A stretch of 64,000 nucleotides of DNA from Symsagittifera roscoffensis (GCF_963678635.1 NC_087068.1:59195896-59259895), one strand, 5' to 3'; shown: positions 50,601 to 62,919, counted from the stretch's first letter. Notes: a model not told the origin generated them from the letters alone. Program-made: numbers and translations.

Positions 50601-53600
50601 GAAAATAAACTTTCATCAATTTCGACAATTTTACCCTCCCCCCAATAACAGTAGACTCTTCAAGAAGGGCCATAGCACATATTTATCTCAAAAAAGACCT
50701 CCAATCATAGGTTGAATAAACACCTATTTCAAGCTCTATTTCGCAAAATTTAACACTGGAGAGCTCATAGGCCCATGAAAAGATGAATAAAATCATATCG
50801 TCAAGTGGTAGATGGGTTGAAATTGAGAAAATATCAAGTGGTTGAAATTTTCTTGATTTCTCAGAGATTTTTTTGAATACCCAATTCTGATTGGCTGAAA
50901 AGAAATGAAAATAAATTTCCAACATTCGGTCCCTTCACGATGAGGGACGCCAGCCTCGCTTACAATAACCAAACTAATAAGCACAACTTTGGTTTGATTC
51001 GGTTTTTTCGAGTATGATTTAATTATGCTTGGTTGTATAACTGAAATTACTTATGTTGAATGAAGGTTTATGAAACAATGATTTTCAAATTTGCAGTTGT
51101 GACCGGTTGACAGGTGACCCAACCTGTAAAAAAATTTGACCACTTGGGGCAGGTCAATTCGAGAAAAAAGTGACCGGTTTCCATCCCTGCTCTATACAAC
51201 AAAAAAAGTTGCATATGCACCCTCACCAGAAGGTTTAAAATCTACCGATAAAAAGTCACGACATTTTCACATCTTACTGGAAAAAAGTCCGACAGACACC
51301 TGGAAAAGAGTCAAGAAACCCAAAAAAGTGAATGACTTTTCTGAACTTTTTTCCTTTTGGCAAATTAATTTAAATTGAACTTGAACATAAATCTAAAACA
51401 ACTCTAAGTCAACTTAAACATAAATCCGCAATATCTGAGCCCGAACAACTTTGAAACAAAACATAATCTAAGTAAGATAAACACACTTCGATCATTACCT
51501 CTTAATACAACAATCTTTAAAATTCATTCTACTTAAGTTAAATGAAGTTTAGAATTACAGCTTTTGCTTCGTACATATTAGTTTTACTCAAGTCGTCATA
51601 ACAGATGGTCCATGAGAAGATTAAAAATTGCTCTATGGAAACTGAAAACATCAGATTCGATATGTGAAGCCTGAGTATCATCGCCAGCAGATAGCTGGAA
51701 AAGTCTCAAAAAACTCAAAAAAAAAGATTGATTAATTTTTAATCATTTTTAAACGGTCGAATTTCCAAAATTTATATCACGTTAAACATTTTTCAATTTC
51801 AAAAAACTATGACCGACGCTTTGTTTATACAATTAACCCACTTTGAGAAAACTGGATCAACGGTTGATTTATCTTCTTTTTTGGACAGAAGAGCTTCATT
51901 TGCCGTTCGTGCAGAAAATGAATTGAAACTAACTTAGAAAGAACAAAGTCAACAGTGAAATAAAAAATTAGCAACTTTAAGACTGCTTCCTGAAAAACTG
52001 ACACGACGTATTTTAGTGTCTCAATACGTTCAATCACACTTAATGACACTTAGACATCTCAGGATTCCGGTTTTGTAGCAGAAAAATATTACAATTGTGT
52101 CTTTTAGCATTTCAACATATTACTGTTGACCCACAATTGATTGAGAGGCTAAAAAAAGACGCTTAGTCTTTGGTTGAGCTTCCCGTATTAGGACATTTGT
52201 CCTAATGCGAGAAGAACAACCAAAGACTAAGCGTCTTTTTCGCCTCTCAATCAATTGTGGGTCAATACAAAACAAGAATGCCGCTAAGTCGAAAAAAATT
52301 CGAAAATTTTGAACTAGGTAAATCGATAAGGCTAGTTTTGAAACAAGAACGAGCCAAGACAATAGAATATAAAACTAGCATAGAAGGAAAAATTATCACG
52401 CGGTAACAAAGCCAGAAATACCTTAGCAAAAACCCTTTAGGCCATTTTTTTCTAAATTATCGAGTCGCCCACACCCTCAAACAAACAAACAAACACACAC
52501 ACAAACAAACTTACTCACGCGTCAAATGAAACACTATGCCCATATAACAATGGCCGATACAAACACACTCACATACAAACTATTCACGCATCAAATGAAA
52601 CACTATGCGGCCACTATGCCCATATAACAATGGCCGAAACCTATTTAACCCAAAAAAGGAAAATAAAAAAAACGAAGCCGAAAAAAAATTTAGGACTATT
52701 GAAAAATTATTAAATTCGCTCACCCTCAAAACACATACACAGCTCGTGCAACGACAAAATATGCGTCATAAAGCCGATGCAAAATAGGCTAAATCCTAGC
52801 AAGCCGAAAAAAAACGAAAAGAAAAAAAAACAAAAAAAATCAAAAAAATTTTAAGACTATTAGGAAGTTATTAAACCCCCTCACCCTCAAAACACAGACA
52901 CGCACAAGCAAACTTTTTTCTCCCATTGAAAGGCGCAAAATGAGACCATTAAACCGATATAACATAGGCCGAAACTTATCAAGCCGAAAAAAATTATTGT
53001 CATGAAAAACTTGAACTATAATTTCTATTAAGATTTTCAGCTTTTTGTGCGATCTTGAAACTACTCAAATTTAGGCCACTAAGCCGATATAAAATAGGCC
53101 CGAGCCTATTAACCCAAAAAAGACAAGAAAACAATTTTAACAAATCGAGTCGGAAAAATCACAACCAACATAAGAAGAAAATTTTGAAAAGCGCCGATAT
53201 TCAAAAGAACAAACTCAATCATGCTTGATATTTACAACCGAGAGGAGTACTAATTGCAATGAGCACAAAGAAAAGAGGATTTGCAAACAGAATTTGTGGA
53301 GAAGTCCAGATGTGAGTCCTGTAGACAAAGTTGTTAACGAGAAAAAGTCTAGCACCCGATTGCAATACCCTTGCTATCGCAATGGTGATTACACTTGTCA
53401 ACAAAAATCTATCAAGATCAGAAACAAAAAAAACATAGGCAACAGGGAATCGGCAAGGAGCCAAAGAACGCAAGTAAACAGAAAAACACGAGAAATTTAT
53501 TTGTTTTTTTGAAAAACTTTAACTAGCGAAATTCAAAGAAAAATATTATGCCCTTAAAGCTCTTAGAATTTTAAGAACAATTCAATATTTGGACTTTTTT

Positions 53601-56600
53601 TGGTTAAAATAACCCGATTTGAAACAATTGAAATAATAGCTTAGGTGTTTGTTCAGCTGGGAAATATGAAAATTAAAGTTTAATTTCTAAACTAGATTTC
53701 GATCAAATTTTTTGTGAACTATACACTTTTGCTGTCGATAATGGAGTTTACCTTTCTTTTAACAAAGGAAAAGAACTGAGTTTTAAAAAATCGCGAACAA
53801 ATTTTAGGACATTTTCTGAAAAAAAAACAAAAGAGCACAAGACTTGAAGTATAAGAGTCTTGTCCGGACGAAACGCACAAGACTTGAAATTTAAAACACA
53901 TTTTTTTCAAAATGGGATCTTTTTAAGTTAAAAAACGCTGAAAGAGTTAGCTCAGAATTGCAGTAGAATTAATATGGTGCAATTTGTTTTGCACATTCTG
54001 GCCTCAAATTCTACCCCAAAAAAGATTATTTTCGACTTTTCAGTCAATAAAAATAACGTACCCAGTCAATCACTGACAAAACTACATCAAAGTGAGCCTC
54101 TCACGCAAGAGCAAAAAAGTTAATGCGCCTATAATGTTTCGCGTATAATAGTTGTAAAATAAAAAATTGGTGGTTTTCATAGAAAAAATGACATTTTTGT
54201 CTATCAAATAAAATGGATTAATTCTAACAATTTTTGGATATTAAACCCTTCTTACATTTTTGGGGCTAAGCAATATGCTCATGTTCATTTAAGTTTGTCA
54301 GTAATTGACTCGGTAGTTTTGGCGTAATTGTCGATTGATCTTTGGCCGCTACTTGCCATTGCTACATTTGATGTTAACGATCTGACTGACTTGTTAATTG
54401 GTTTGGGTCTTCTGAAAAAAAAACCAGGTCTGCTGAGCAACCTAGCACCCTCAGGATTAATTCTGGGATAATTACAAAAACATACCGAGTTTCCACTGAA
54501 GGTCGTCAGATTAACTTGAAATTTTTTAATGCTATCAATCAATCAATGGCAAAAGCACATTTTATTCTTCTTAAATTAGTGGCTATTTTTGCTCCAAATA
54601 CACAGAGGACCTTATTGTGTCAAATACAGCCCAATTCGACTGGAACGGTGAGCAAATTGGCGAAATATTTGAGGGGGGAATTGTGCAATCAATATATGGC
54701 GGTGATTGAGCTTACCTTGTCCTGTATGAAGTTGGAGGCTCTCTCCAGCCTCTTCTGGAGCATGAAGGAGAAGAATCTGTCGATGAGGGCCAGTCCAATG
54801 GGGCCGATGCCATCCACCACCTTCTGCAGCAGCACAGTGTCCATCACAGGCTCCCGACTCTTCAGATCGAACCACGCCCCACTCTGCTCAATGTACACTG
54901 TGCTGCTGAAGTCTGTCACGCGCAACATCTCACGACCTAAATCAGTGTACAGTGCTGTGTAGTCACAAGAGGGTCCACTGGACGGGATCAGGCAGGGGGG
55001 GGGACCACCCTTCTCCCCCTCAACTCTAGCTGCAAAAGTTTATCAGAAGGGTCCACATTTGGTACTATTTTACGCAAGCCACTTTTCGTTGACAAGCTCT
55101 ATTATTTTCTACAATATATAATAATATTTCGGTGAAAAATGTTACAACGCTTCGCTACGCCTGTGTCCAAACTAACTCGCAACTGTTATTGTTCCGACCA
55201 TTGAAAATGGAGAGGAACTTTGTAATCGGGTGTGTTTTTGCTTTTTGATTTCCACGCAAAATCAGATACCACAAAACATCAGCAGACTGGGTTGAGTGAT
55301 ATACCATATAAAAGCCTTTTCAGTCATGATTCGAACGAGTTCTCCCAGTTCTCCCAGTTTCGACAAAACCGGTTTGAAATTTTTGATTTTTCGTCTAATT
55401 TCGAGCGAGTCATCAGGCTTACATTAACTTATTTATGCTTAATTCAAGCCTTGAAAATTTAATTTTACGCAAATGAATTTATTTTAGCGCCCTCTTAGGA
55501 ATCAAAAACTTCAAAATTTTGAAAAATTTGGGGAAAAAAATTGAAAATTAAAAAAAATGAAAACTTTTTCAATTTTTTTTGTTTCTCTTGTCTTTTTTCT
55601 TCAAAAATTGTTTTCCAATTTGAATATTTTACTATGACCGACAAAAATGCCTAAGCTCTATTTTTTTCGTTCAGATTCTTCTATCACGCCACGCCAAGAA
55701 ACGACAAATAAGAAAAAAAAATTTAAATTTTTTAAGAGTGGTAGGAACATTATGTGCTATTTGCACAGTAACCGGCTATCCTTGTTAATTTCTGAGTTCA
55801 CTTTTATTCATAATTTCTGCGACCCAAATACTAAAATCAAAACTTCAATTTGCTCAAACAATTCTACACATTTACTTATAGAACTGTACATTAAAGCTAG
55901 AACTTTGAAGTTCTCAACTAAAATTGGCTAAACAACCGGAACTACCTGACATTTCTTCAAACAAAATGCAAACTCTCGAGAAATTTTTAACCGAGAGCAA
56001 GCAAAAGCGGTCATGCAATAAAAGAAACTTCGCAGAAAAATATTTACTCGCAACAAAAAACTGTCAGTCGACCAAATGCCAATAGAAACTAAATACCACA
56101 TATAGCAAACAGGAAAGGAGGACCACTAAAACCAACAAAAACGAAACAAAAAATCAAAATGTTGTCTGGAATGATGTTCTATTTGTGGAAAACACGTCAA
56201 AAAACACAATCAACGGCTTTATAATGGAAACTCGAAAAAAACTACTGAGCGGAAGTTGAGCCGACAAAACCTGGGTAAATTCCCGTTGAACCGAAAAAAA
56301 TGTTGTCATGAAAAACGTTGAACTATAAAATCTATTCAAAACTTTTAACATTTGCAATTCGGAGGGGGGAGCTTTAAAAATATGGCTCCCTTCAAAAAGT
56401 CGTCCAAAATTAGTCCGTTAAGCCCATAAAATATAAGCCGAAATCATTTGGGCCGATCTAAAATATTTACGCGAAAAATTAACAAATTATTACAAATTGC
56501 GGGAGTAAATCAAAATATAACCAACTGACAGTAGGAAAAGAGTAATAAACGCAAGGAAACTGAAACAAAAACCGACTTGTTTTTTCAAGAGCCTTCAATT

Positions 56601-59600
56601 TTTTGAAAATAGATGGCGTTAAAAGCTCTTTGAATTTGTAGAACAATGTATGATGGACACTTTTTTGTTAAAATAACCCAATTCGAGAAAACTGGATCAA
56701 ATGGCAATATTTTTAATTTCGCTGGCAAATCTGATACTTAATTTATATTTTCAAAATTAGATGTCGATCGATCATGTTTTTCGTGACCTTTTGCACCCGA
56801 TATGTGGATATGTGTGGGTGAGGTTCGCCTGACAGTTAGACACTGACCTAGTCTTCCCACGAATGTGACCGAGTCCTGGTCTGTCGGAGGGTATTTGGGG
56901 ATGGGGATGGTGGAGGACTGGAACTGACTGTCCTGGTCTGAGATCTTCACCCGTAGAAACACATTACACTCTCGCTCCACGTTGTAGTGCATCACTCTAA
57001 ATTATAAAAAAGAATAGCATTGCTTTTAGTTCTCTCTTAAGTTGTGACCAATGGCTGCTTTACCGAACATCACAAGCATAGCAGATAGAGAGTCATTAAA
57101 CTCAAAGACTGAACACAGAGACAAAGCTCAGCTCGTTTTTAACAATAAAATTTGTAAAAATTGCATGAAAACCTAAAAGGTCAGGAACAGCATCATGCTA
57201 CAAACAGCATTTATGCTACAAAAAAGCCGAACTTTCAAGGAAGTCCTTTCTGCGGGAACTTAGCCGGTAAAATGAAGCATGCAGACAAAAATCTCAATTA
57301 GCAGAAAACTTTCAATTTGCAAAAAAAATAAAAAGTCCCGAATGGAATCAAACTCCCCGGGATTATAGTTAAGACAACAACCTAGAAGAAAGCTGAACCT
57401 TCAACAAAATCAGCCAACAAAAATAAACAGACGGATGGACGATAGTCCGAAAAAGCAGAAAAAACTCAATTTGCGAAAAAAACGGGTCCTGGCCGGGTTT
57501 GAACCACAAACCTTTGCCATCTCAAGCAGATGTCTCACCTCTACATCATATGCGCCAGATGGTTGAGTCAATTTGAATTTATAATAAAGAAAGTATATGA
57601 GTGAATCCAGGAGATGAGTCCTGTGAACAAATTTATAAGGGGGAAAAGTCTAGTACCCGCTTGCAATACCCTTGCTTATCGCAAGGAGAAAAATAGCCAA
57701 CAGACAGGTCTTAATAAATAAGAAGACCAAAAAAACGACTGATTAATTTGGAAACCTTTTCAACGTAAAAAAAATGTGACCTTGAAGCCCTTTAAACTTC
57801 AAAAATATTTGGATAAAACAAACGCAATTTGATAACAAGGATAGCCTGTTACTGTGCAGGTAGCATAGAATGTTCGACCAAAGTCTTGAAAAAAGACTTT
57901 TTTCAAATAAGGGTCATTTTTCCTGCGTGGTTGATAAAAAGATCTGAACAAAAAATAGAACTTAAGCATATTTGACAATCATAGTCAAATAAACCAATGG
58001 AAACAGTTTTTGTAGAAAAATTACAAGAGAAATGAAAAAAAAAATTTGCAGAAAATTTTTGAACTTTGAAGTTTTGCTTAAAAACTCCAAAAATTAATTT
58101 TACTCAAATAAATTAAAAATTCACGGCATAAACGAGCATAAATAATCTATTGTAAGTCAGCACATTCACCTTATTAGCTTGAAATTAGGCCAAAAAACAA
58201 AAATTTCATACTGGTTTTTCTTGACACTGAGAATTTTTTTGGGTCGTTCGAATCACGTCTGAAAGGGCTCGAATTCGACCCAATCCAATGAATAATTGTG
58301 TAACCTGATTTCTAAAACAAAATAAAGAAAAAAAACTGAAATACTCGAATACAAAGTTCCTCCTCATTTTTCAAATTGTCGGATCAAAAACTGGATCAAG
58401 AAATTTTTTTTTCAAAAGCCACAAGAAACTCTAAAATTTAAATCCACTAAGAAATTAATCCAAAAGTTATTCACACTTTTTCACGTTATTTTTATTTCTG
58501 CTATTGGAGAGCGTAATTTGACTTCCTTCAAATGAATTTGAAATGACTTAAAAAGCAATCAAAAGTCAAATCGCTGAAAAAATTGAGCGTGAACAACTTT
58601 TAGGCTGTTCACGTTCAAATTTGATTTTACCCAACTTGACTTTTGATTGCTTTTTGATTTATTTACTATGGTGATGTGAAAAGACTGAAACTCGGATCAA
58701 AACATCCTTTTAAAAAAGATTATTTAACAACTATGATGCTAAGATATTTTGAAAAAATAAAAAAAATTATAGATCCCGTCAACGACGTCCTCAAAATGAA
58801 GACTCAATTTCATTCACTCTCCGCTACAATTGGATTGATTTTTAGGCTATCCAGCCTGAGTTTTTCACGACCAAAAGATCAATGATTTTTGATTTTTTAA
58901 AAATCCAAATCACAAGCAATTGGGGTTTAATATGCCATATTTGACCCCTATAAATTTTTTCGGCGAATTCAAAATAACCCACAATGAGTCACATTTCTAT
59001 GCAATCACTTCTTGAAGTGCTCGGCGCCGTGCAAGTAATACGGAATCTTCCTATGACAGTTGTTACTGTAAAAAAATCAAGCAAATGCAACTTTTAAAGC
59101 ATTTTATTTAAACCCTGATAAGTGAATTGAGCGAAAAGCTCACCTGTAAAATGAGATTTTTGAAGATATTTTAATTTATTTTTTGCTAAACATTTAAAGA
59201 CAAGACAAAATTGACACTAAGTTTTTCTCGACGATCGAAAAAATTCTTGATTTTTTCAAAAGAAATAATCCAAACCTTGACTATGAAATACCTAATTTCA
59301 TTCTAGCCCATGCCATTCTACCTTATGTGTTTTTACCCACATTACCCGACAATGAATTTTTACACACAGGCCAAGCTGCGCTTTGCAAACACTAGCGAAA
59401 CACGACAAAAAAAGCAATTTTATAAGGTGAAAAAAGAAAAAATAGAAATACGCCTCGAATTACCAAAACTTTGGTACGTATCGGATTGGACTGAGATTTG
59501 GGGTCTGACGCCCAGCACGCTAGTTCACGAACACTTAACAACCGCCAAACACTAGTCACGAATGAAGCAGCTACATATGCCAATAAACTGCCACTGCGAT

Positions 59601-61263
59601 GCAACAAAGTGGCAAATACAAATAGACACAATTTGGCATGTAATAATTGAAGGCATCCATGCTAACTTTGCATGTAAAAAAAAAACATAAAGCATGAGCA
59701 TTTCAAAAATATTGCGAGATATATTGAGTTGGAAAATTTCTGAAATCGATTTCTTATTATTGTACTGATATTTGAAGCAAATAGCTTTTTCGATTCATTT
59801 GAACAATGAGAAATGCATGTGTAATTGCTAGTGTAATCATCAATGCCAACACACAAACACAAATAGTGATCGCAGTCGAGCCAAAGTAATGTGAGCTTGC
59901 GAACAGAATTTAGGACTCTATAAGAAATTAGCGCCGGCCTTTACGGAAAATCTAAGAAAAGGACAGAATGGCGTATGATTAGATTGAAACATAGGGTTAA
60001 ATAGTATAGGGTAGATTGTAATGGAAGCACTTTTTTTCAGCCCAACAGAATTTTTTTTGAGGTAACTTAAATTGCACCAAAACTCATCCGAAGCTAACAA
60101 TTACTTCACTATAAAGCTCATTAATTTCAAGCCTTCTATGATAGGAACTACTTACTGTGATAAACATTATTACAATGTGGGAATACTGGACCGAGAAGTA
60201 TTTTTTCCGGCTGATATATCTCAAAGTCTGGCTGTAGTTTCAGGAAAAAACTTATTTTATTAGCACTAGTGAAACTTGTTTTAATCCTAGCATTTTGACC
60301 ATTGCTACCTGGTATATTCCTCTTGCCATATCTTCAGTCCATACAAGTTGACATAGTCTTGAATGTACTCAAATGACCTCCTGAACCCATCTATCTTCTG
60401 GGCCAACTCTGGCAGCTTCGTGTTCAGTTCGGACACCTTGGCTTTCGGATTGAACACAAGAGTGGAGTGGAGTGCGTTGGCCACTTGCACCACCAACTCC
60501 TTCCGGATCCCATCTTCTAGCAGCTGTCTCGGATCTATCTTGATCACACCCACCATCGTATTCTTCATCATCAGCACGCCCTAGACAACAAAACTCAATG
60601 TGTTTCATCTGCGCTGACTAACACACGACTTCTCAATTACTTTAAGCCTCTCTTAACTAAAAATCAGAGCAGTTTTAGTTATTCTTTTTTCAGTAAAATA
60701 ACATATTTGCAACATTCTTTTTATAGCGATGTACTTCAATTTTGGCTTTTCCTTCCTCTTCAAAACAGTGCTTCGCTATCGAAGATAAAATTCATTTGTT
60801 TTTAGATAATTGCAGATAGATAGATAATTAATTGATTCAAATAAGCGAAATTGACTCTTCTTTCACCTGTGTCAAAACTGGTGCTGCGATCATCCAATTT
60901 CGGGCATTCTTTTAAAAACTTCTTTGCACGTCTTCTCGCTTTCAATATTGCAATATTTTGCTTTAGTTCGAAAATTTGCAGTAAAAATAGTGCAAAGTGG
61001 AAGTTTGTGAATGATACTTTTGCACCTGTGCCAGAACAGAGGCGTCATGTGTGAGTCTGGCCACTTCGAATCTCTGCGTCTCCAGTGCGTACTCTGTCAG
61101 CTTCTCCTTCTCAACTTTAGTGGGCAGTTCTCTCAAACTGGGGTAGTTGGTCTGCAGCCGGATGATTTTGGCCAGTAGGGCGAACATGGAGGTGGGGATG
61201 ATCTGGAGCACTGCCCGCATGAACATCACCAACTCGTTGCTATAGTACTGCGACACACTCATT
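47447..61263 (-). CDS. WASHC5: WASH complex subunit 5 (strumpellin), C-terminal half
   Basis: Eight exons join in frame to encode the last 575 or so residues of strumpellin, which is about 1,160 aa in animals. Strumpellin is a helical core subunit of the endosomal WASH complex, which drives Arp2/3-dependent actin assembly for cargo sorting. Diagnostic blocks are [85 protein letters not shown] and LKQFHNQ, in family order. All exon phases are compatible. Seven introns are GT-AG or GC-AG: the one between 47,927 and 47,665 has a GC donor. Upstream exons are outside the window. A conserved VxxLxxL-type amphipathic pattern runs throughout; there is no TM segment. Confidence 0.93.
47804..47822. repeat. 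(GA)n microsatellite
   Basis: About nine GA dinucleotides in the last WASHC5 intron, which lies between the GC donor and the last exon. Confidence 0.8.
47927..48207 (-). CDS. WASHC5: WASHC5 exon ending at a GC donor
   Basis: Acceptor ttttgctag|TT. It encodes [20 protein letters not shown] through FLKQFHNQ. The exon end CAG|gctagt has GC instead of GT. No GT nearby gives the frame and length that the family alignment requires. A Ser/Pro/Val-rich insertion ([11 protein letters not shown]) is present relative to vertebrate proteins. Confidence 0.9.
48430..48560. repeat. GC-rich SINE-like insert in WASHC5 intron
   Basis: A block of markedly higher GC inside an AT-rich intron, with a gtgggattcgtac-like motif near 48,550 that loosely resembles a tRNA T-arm or B box. 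It does not encode WASHC5 residues. Identity is uncertain. Confidence 0.3.
48740..48954 (-). CDS. WASHC5: WASHC5 exon
   Basis: Acceptor atgttttgtag|T, donor TTAG|gtatgt. It encodes [20 protein letters not shown] through [11 protein letters not shown] and YPSEDPLL, ending in phase 1. Confidence 0.93.
49424..49557 (-). CDS. WASHC5: WASHC5 exon (short, no ATG)
   Basis: Acceptor ttgtatag|GTG, donor AA|gttagt. The exon encodes [20 protein letters not shown] through NKLR and fills the gap between neighbouring exons with the right length and phase. It contains no useful start codon, so ORF scans miss it. Confidence 0.85.
49771..51010. repeat. Dispersed repeat pair flanking the Merlin relic
   Basis: The sequence cgcttacaataaccaaactaataagcacaactttggtt occurs at about 49,774-49,811 and again at about 50,957-50,994, both in direct orientation. 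The two copies bracket the Merlin transposase relic. A diverged copy may lie at 41,826-41,870. Confidence 0.55.
50268..50695 (-). pseudogene. Merlin-type (IS1016/ISXO2-like) DDE transposase relic
   Basis: Minus-strand reading begins with [14 protein letters not shown] and [10 protein letters not shown], then MGFWG, then after a frame change [36 protein letters not shown] and [11 protein letters not shown]. This is the order of the DDE domain of Merlin transposases: first Asp in EIDES, second in CLDKC, Glu in SIESKW, all retained. A one-base frameshift lies at the G run (C run on plus, 50,548-50,553). The N-terminal zinc-binding part and terminal repeats are not visible. It lies in a WASHC5 intron, in the same sense. 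Confidence 0.85.
51700..53760. repeat. Dispersed intronic repeat family, copies 1-2
   Basis: Stretches at about 51,780-51,870, 52,980-53,130 and 53,300-53,745 recur at 56,290-56,760 and 57,600-57,840. Shared markers include gtcatgaaaaac(g)ttgaactataa, ttaaaataacccgattt/aattcgaga, and gtctagcacccgattgcaata. Between them, 52,480-52,960 contains degenerate caaacaaac/acacac runs and a repeated actatgcccatataacaatg motif. No coding content. Confidence 0.55.
52126..52265. repeat. 140-bp near-perfect palindrome (foldback)
   Basis: The outer 24 bp of each arm (ttgacccacaattgattgag plus aggc) are perfectly complementary, followed after a small A-run difference by 19 or more perfect pairs (agacgcttagtctttggtt). 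The loop is about 4-5 bp around 52,194-52,198. It is non-coding and sits in a WASHC5 intron. Confidence 0.9.
54285..54400 (-). other. Exon-like open stretch with acceptor, unassigned
   Basis: A strong acceptor (ttttttttcag) on the minus strand is followed by about 38 sense codons ([20 protein letters not shown] onward) ending at TGA near 54,285. It does not fit WASHC5, whose exons on both sides join directly. An alternative terminal exon or a repeat fragment are both possible. Confidence 0.25.
54716..54936 (-). CDS. WASHC5: WASHC5 exon
   Basis: Acceptor ctgatttag|GT, donor AAG|gtaagc. It encodes [20 protein letters not shown] through NFIQDK and ends in phase 0. Confidence 0.93.
55990..57000. 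repeat. Dispersed intronic repeat family, copy 3
   Basis: About 56,290-56,760 is colinear with parts of 52,980-53,745. It directly precedes (on plus) the WASHC5 exon at 56,848-56,996, so the last part of this interval is exon, not repeat. Confidence 0.45.
56848..56996 (-). CDS. WASHC5: WASHC5 exon
   Basis: Acceptor ataatttag|A, donor TAG|gtcagt. It encodes [18 protein letters not shown] and [10 protein letters not shown] through VTFVGRL, and completes Arg and Gly split codons at its two ends. Confidence 0.93.
57300..57580 (-). repeat. Tandem tRNA-like SINE candidates
   Basis: On the minus strand a B-box-like GGTTCAAACCC (57,495-57,505) is preceded by an A-box-like TGATGTAGAGGTGAG and a possible anticodon hairpin. 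A second module with a B-box-like GTTTGATTCC lies at about 57,345-57,357. Each is followed by the same ttgc(g/a)aaaa...gttttctgc-type sequence, so the unit is duplicated in tandem. Stems are too degraded for functional tRNAs. Confidence 0.45.
58550..58655. repeat. Hairpin-forming inverted repeat, MITE-like
   Basis: Arms start aaaaagcaatcaaaagtcaa and end with its exact complement; a further pairing block is gcgtgaaca/tgttcacgt. The left-arm neighbourhood (58,500-58,590) also matches about 63,443-63,530, so it belongs to a dispersed family. Confidence 0.75.
59364..59840. repeat. Dispersed repeat, copy A
   Basis: Shares caagctgcgctttgcaaacac with 61,961-61,981, and from about 59,570 to 59,800 matches 63,060-63,310 (gcagctacatatgccaataa, acaaatagacac, ttattattgtactg). 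No coding content. Confidence 0.6.
60309..60580 (-). CDS. WASHC5: WASHC5 exon
   Basis: Acceptor tgttgtctag|GGC, donor CCAG|gtagca. It encodes [20 protein letters not shown] through [11 protein letters not shown], the most conserved block in the window, and ends in phase 2. Confidence 0.95.
61026..61263 (-). CDS. WASHC5: WASHC5 exon (first in window)
   Basis: Acceptor tgtctgtag|A, donor CAG|gtgcaa. The exon starts with one base completing a split codon, then 79 codons including [19 protein letters not shown]. It ends in phase 0. Confidence 0.93.
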
Positions 61264-61740
61264 CTACAGACAACAAAAACAACTTCAACAAAAACAAAAA
61301 GAGTATTCAGTCGTCTTGCTCGACACAAACTAAACTCGAATCACGAATGAAAAAGATTTAAAATGAATTATCATTCACCCCATCTGACGTGTATTTTTGG
61401 TTCCCGAAGTTTCGGGAAAAAAAATTACTACAGGCCTCAACAACTGACCAATGACGAACCTTTGAAGAGTTAAGTATCAACAAAGATCAAAATCTAAGAC
61501 TAATTTCGTTTATACGCTTTCACCAAAAAAATTGCGTTGTAAATTAACAACTTTAAGCTTGAAAAGTTATTTAGCATTCTAGCCTCCATAAATAACACTC
61601 AAACAAGCGATGTAGCTGGCAGGTAAAAACAAAGCGGAAAATAAGTCGACAAAAAATAAACCGACAGCGACAAAGTCGAAAAATCAGAAGATACCAAAGA
61701 AACATCAATAATACAATTGGACTGTCAATTTATCGGAACA

Positions 61741-62210
61741 CTAATAAGGATGCAGAGTGTGAGTAACAGACCAATGAATGCACGTAGGACGGACATACTG
61801 CATGCATGTCTTGTACTGCATGAATGCTGAAATCCATAATAATAACATCGAAAAAATCAGTAACATAATATAAATCATAATAATAACACTGAACACTAGC
61901 GGTAAAGCGACAAAAACAGCTCCATAAAAAGAAAGTAATAAAAAGAAGCTTTGACACAGGCGAAGCTGCGCTTCGCAAACACAAGAGAGGAAATGCAAAA
62001 ATAAAAAAATATCTCTAAACAGGCAAAACAAAGTGAAATAATCCCTTTGACAAATAATCCCATACTTTATAAGGTTTAAAAGACACCTTGAGAAACTTTT
62101 TGGCAAGGCATGGGAGTAACACGTTCTCGCATCTGCTTCAAGACCGCTTGTAATTTTACTAACACTAGCCACCAATAAAGCAGCTGCAAAGTTTCAAAAA
62201 TTGTACATTT
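61741..62210. repeat. Dispersed repeat, copy B (partial)
   Basis: Contains aggcgaagctgcgcttcgca (61,960-61,979) and, at 62,125-62,195, ctcgcatctg...taaagcagctgc matching 63,008-63,070. The rest is AT-rich. Confidence 0.5.
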
Positions 62211-62919
62211 TCTAAGGCCATATTTTTTTCAAAACGCAGGGATAGCCCCTTGCGCACGGAAGATTCGCATACTACATTTTTTATTCCGGTTCAACTCTTA
62301 TTCTCCAATTTGGCAGCTGTTTTTCAGAAAAGTTTTAAAAAAATTAAAAATTAACCAAAATGTCAAAAAATGGGCTTGTTTGAGGCCATAACTTTTTTTC
62401 TACCAAATTTAGGGAATAGCCGCTTGAGAAGGAGAGATCCGAACGATTATTTCTTTAGTTTAAAGGTTAATCTCAGATTTAAGCATTTATTATTTAAGAA
62501 AATGAATAAATTCAAAATCAAAAAAGTCAAAAATCCCCCTACTGAAACTTTCGAAAGCCGTAGAACGTGGTGTAAACTGAAATGAGACTAGCAAAATATG
62601 CAGGCACATAGAATAGCAGCCAGTTTTTCCAATGACACCATTGTTTTAAAAATTGGTTGTAGTTTTTGAGAAAAAATGAAATTTTTGCGAAAAGTTCAAA
62701 AATTTTGCAAAGAGTCGCAAAAAAAATTAACAAATCCCATACATTATATATTTTCATAACACCTGTTGTTTTCAAACATGACCAAACGCTAAACAAAAAT
62801 AAACCAGCACTATATGCTTTTAAATTACCTAACCTGAAATATAATGAAATTGAAATATACAAAAAGTGCCACTAATGAACACTTTTATTTGCGACTTAAG
62901 TTGGAAAAAAATTGTTGTT

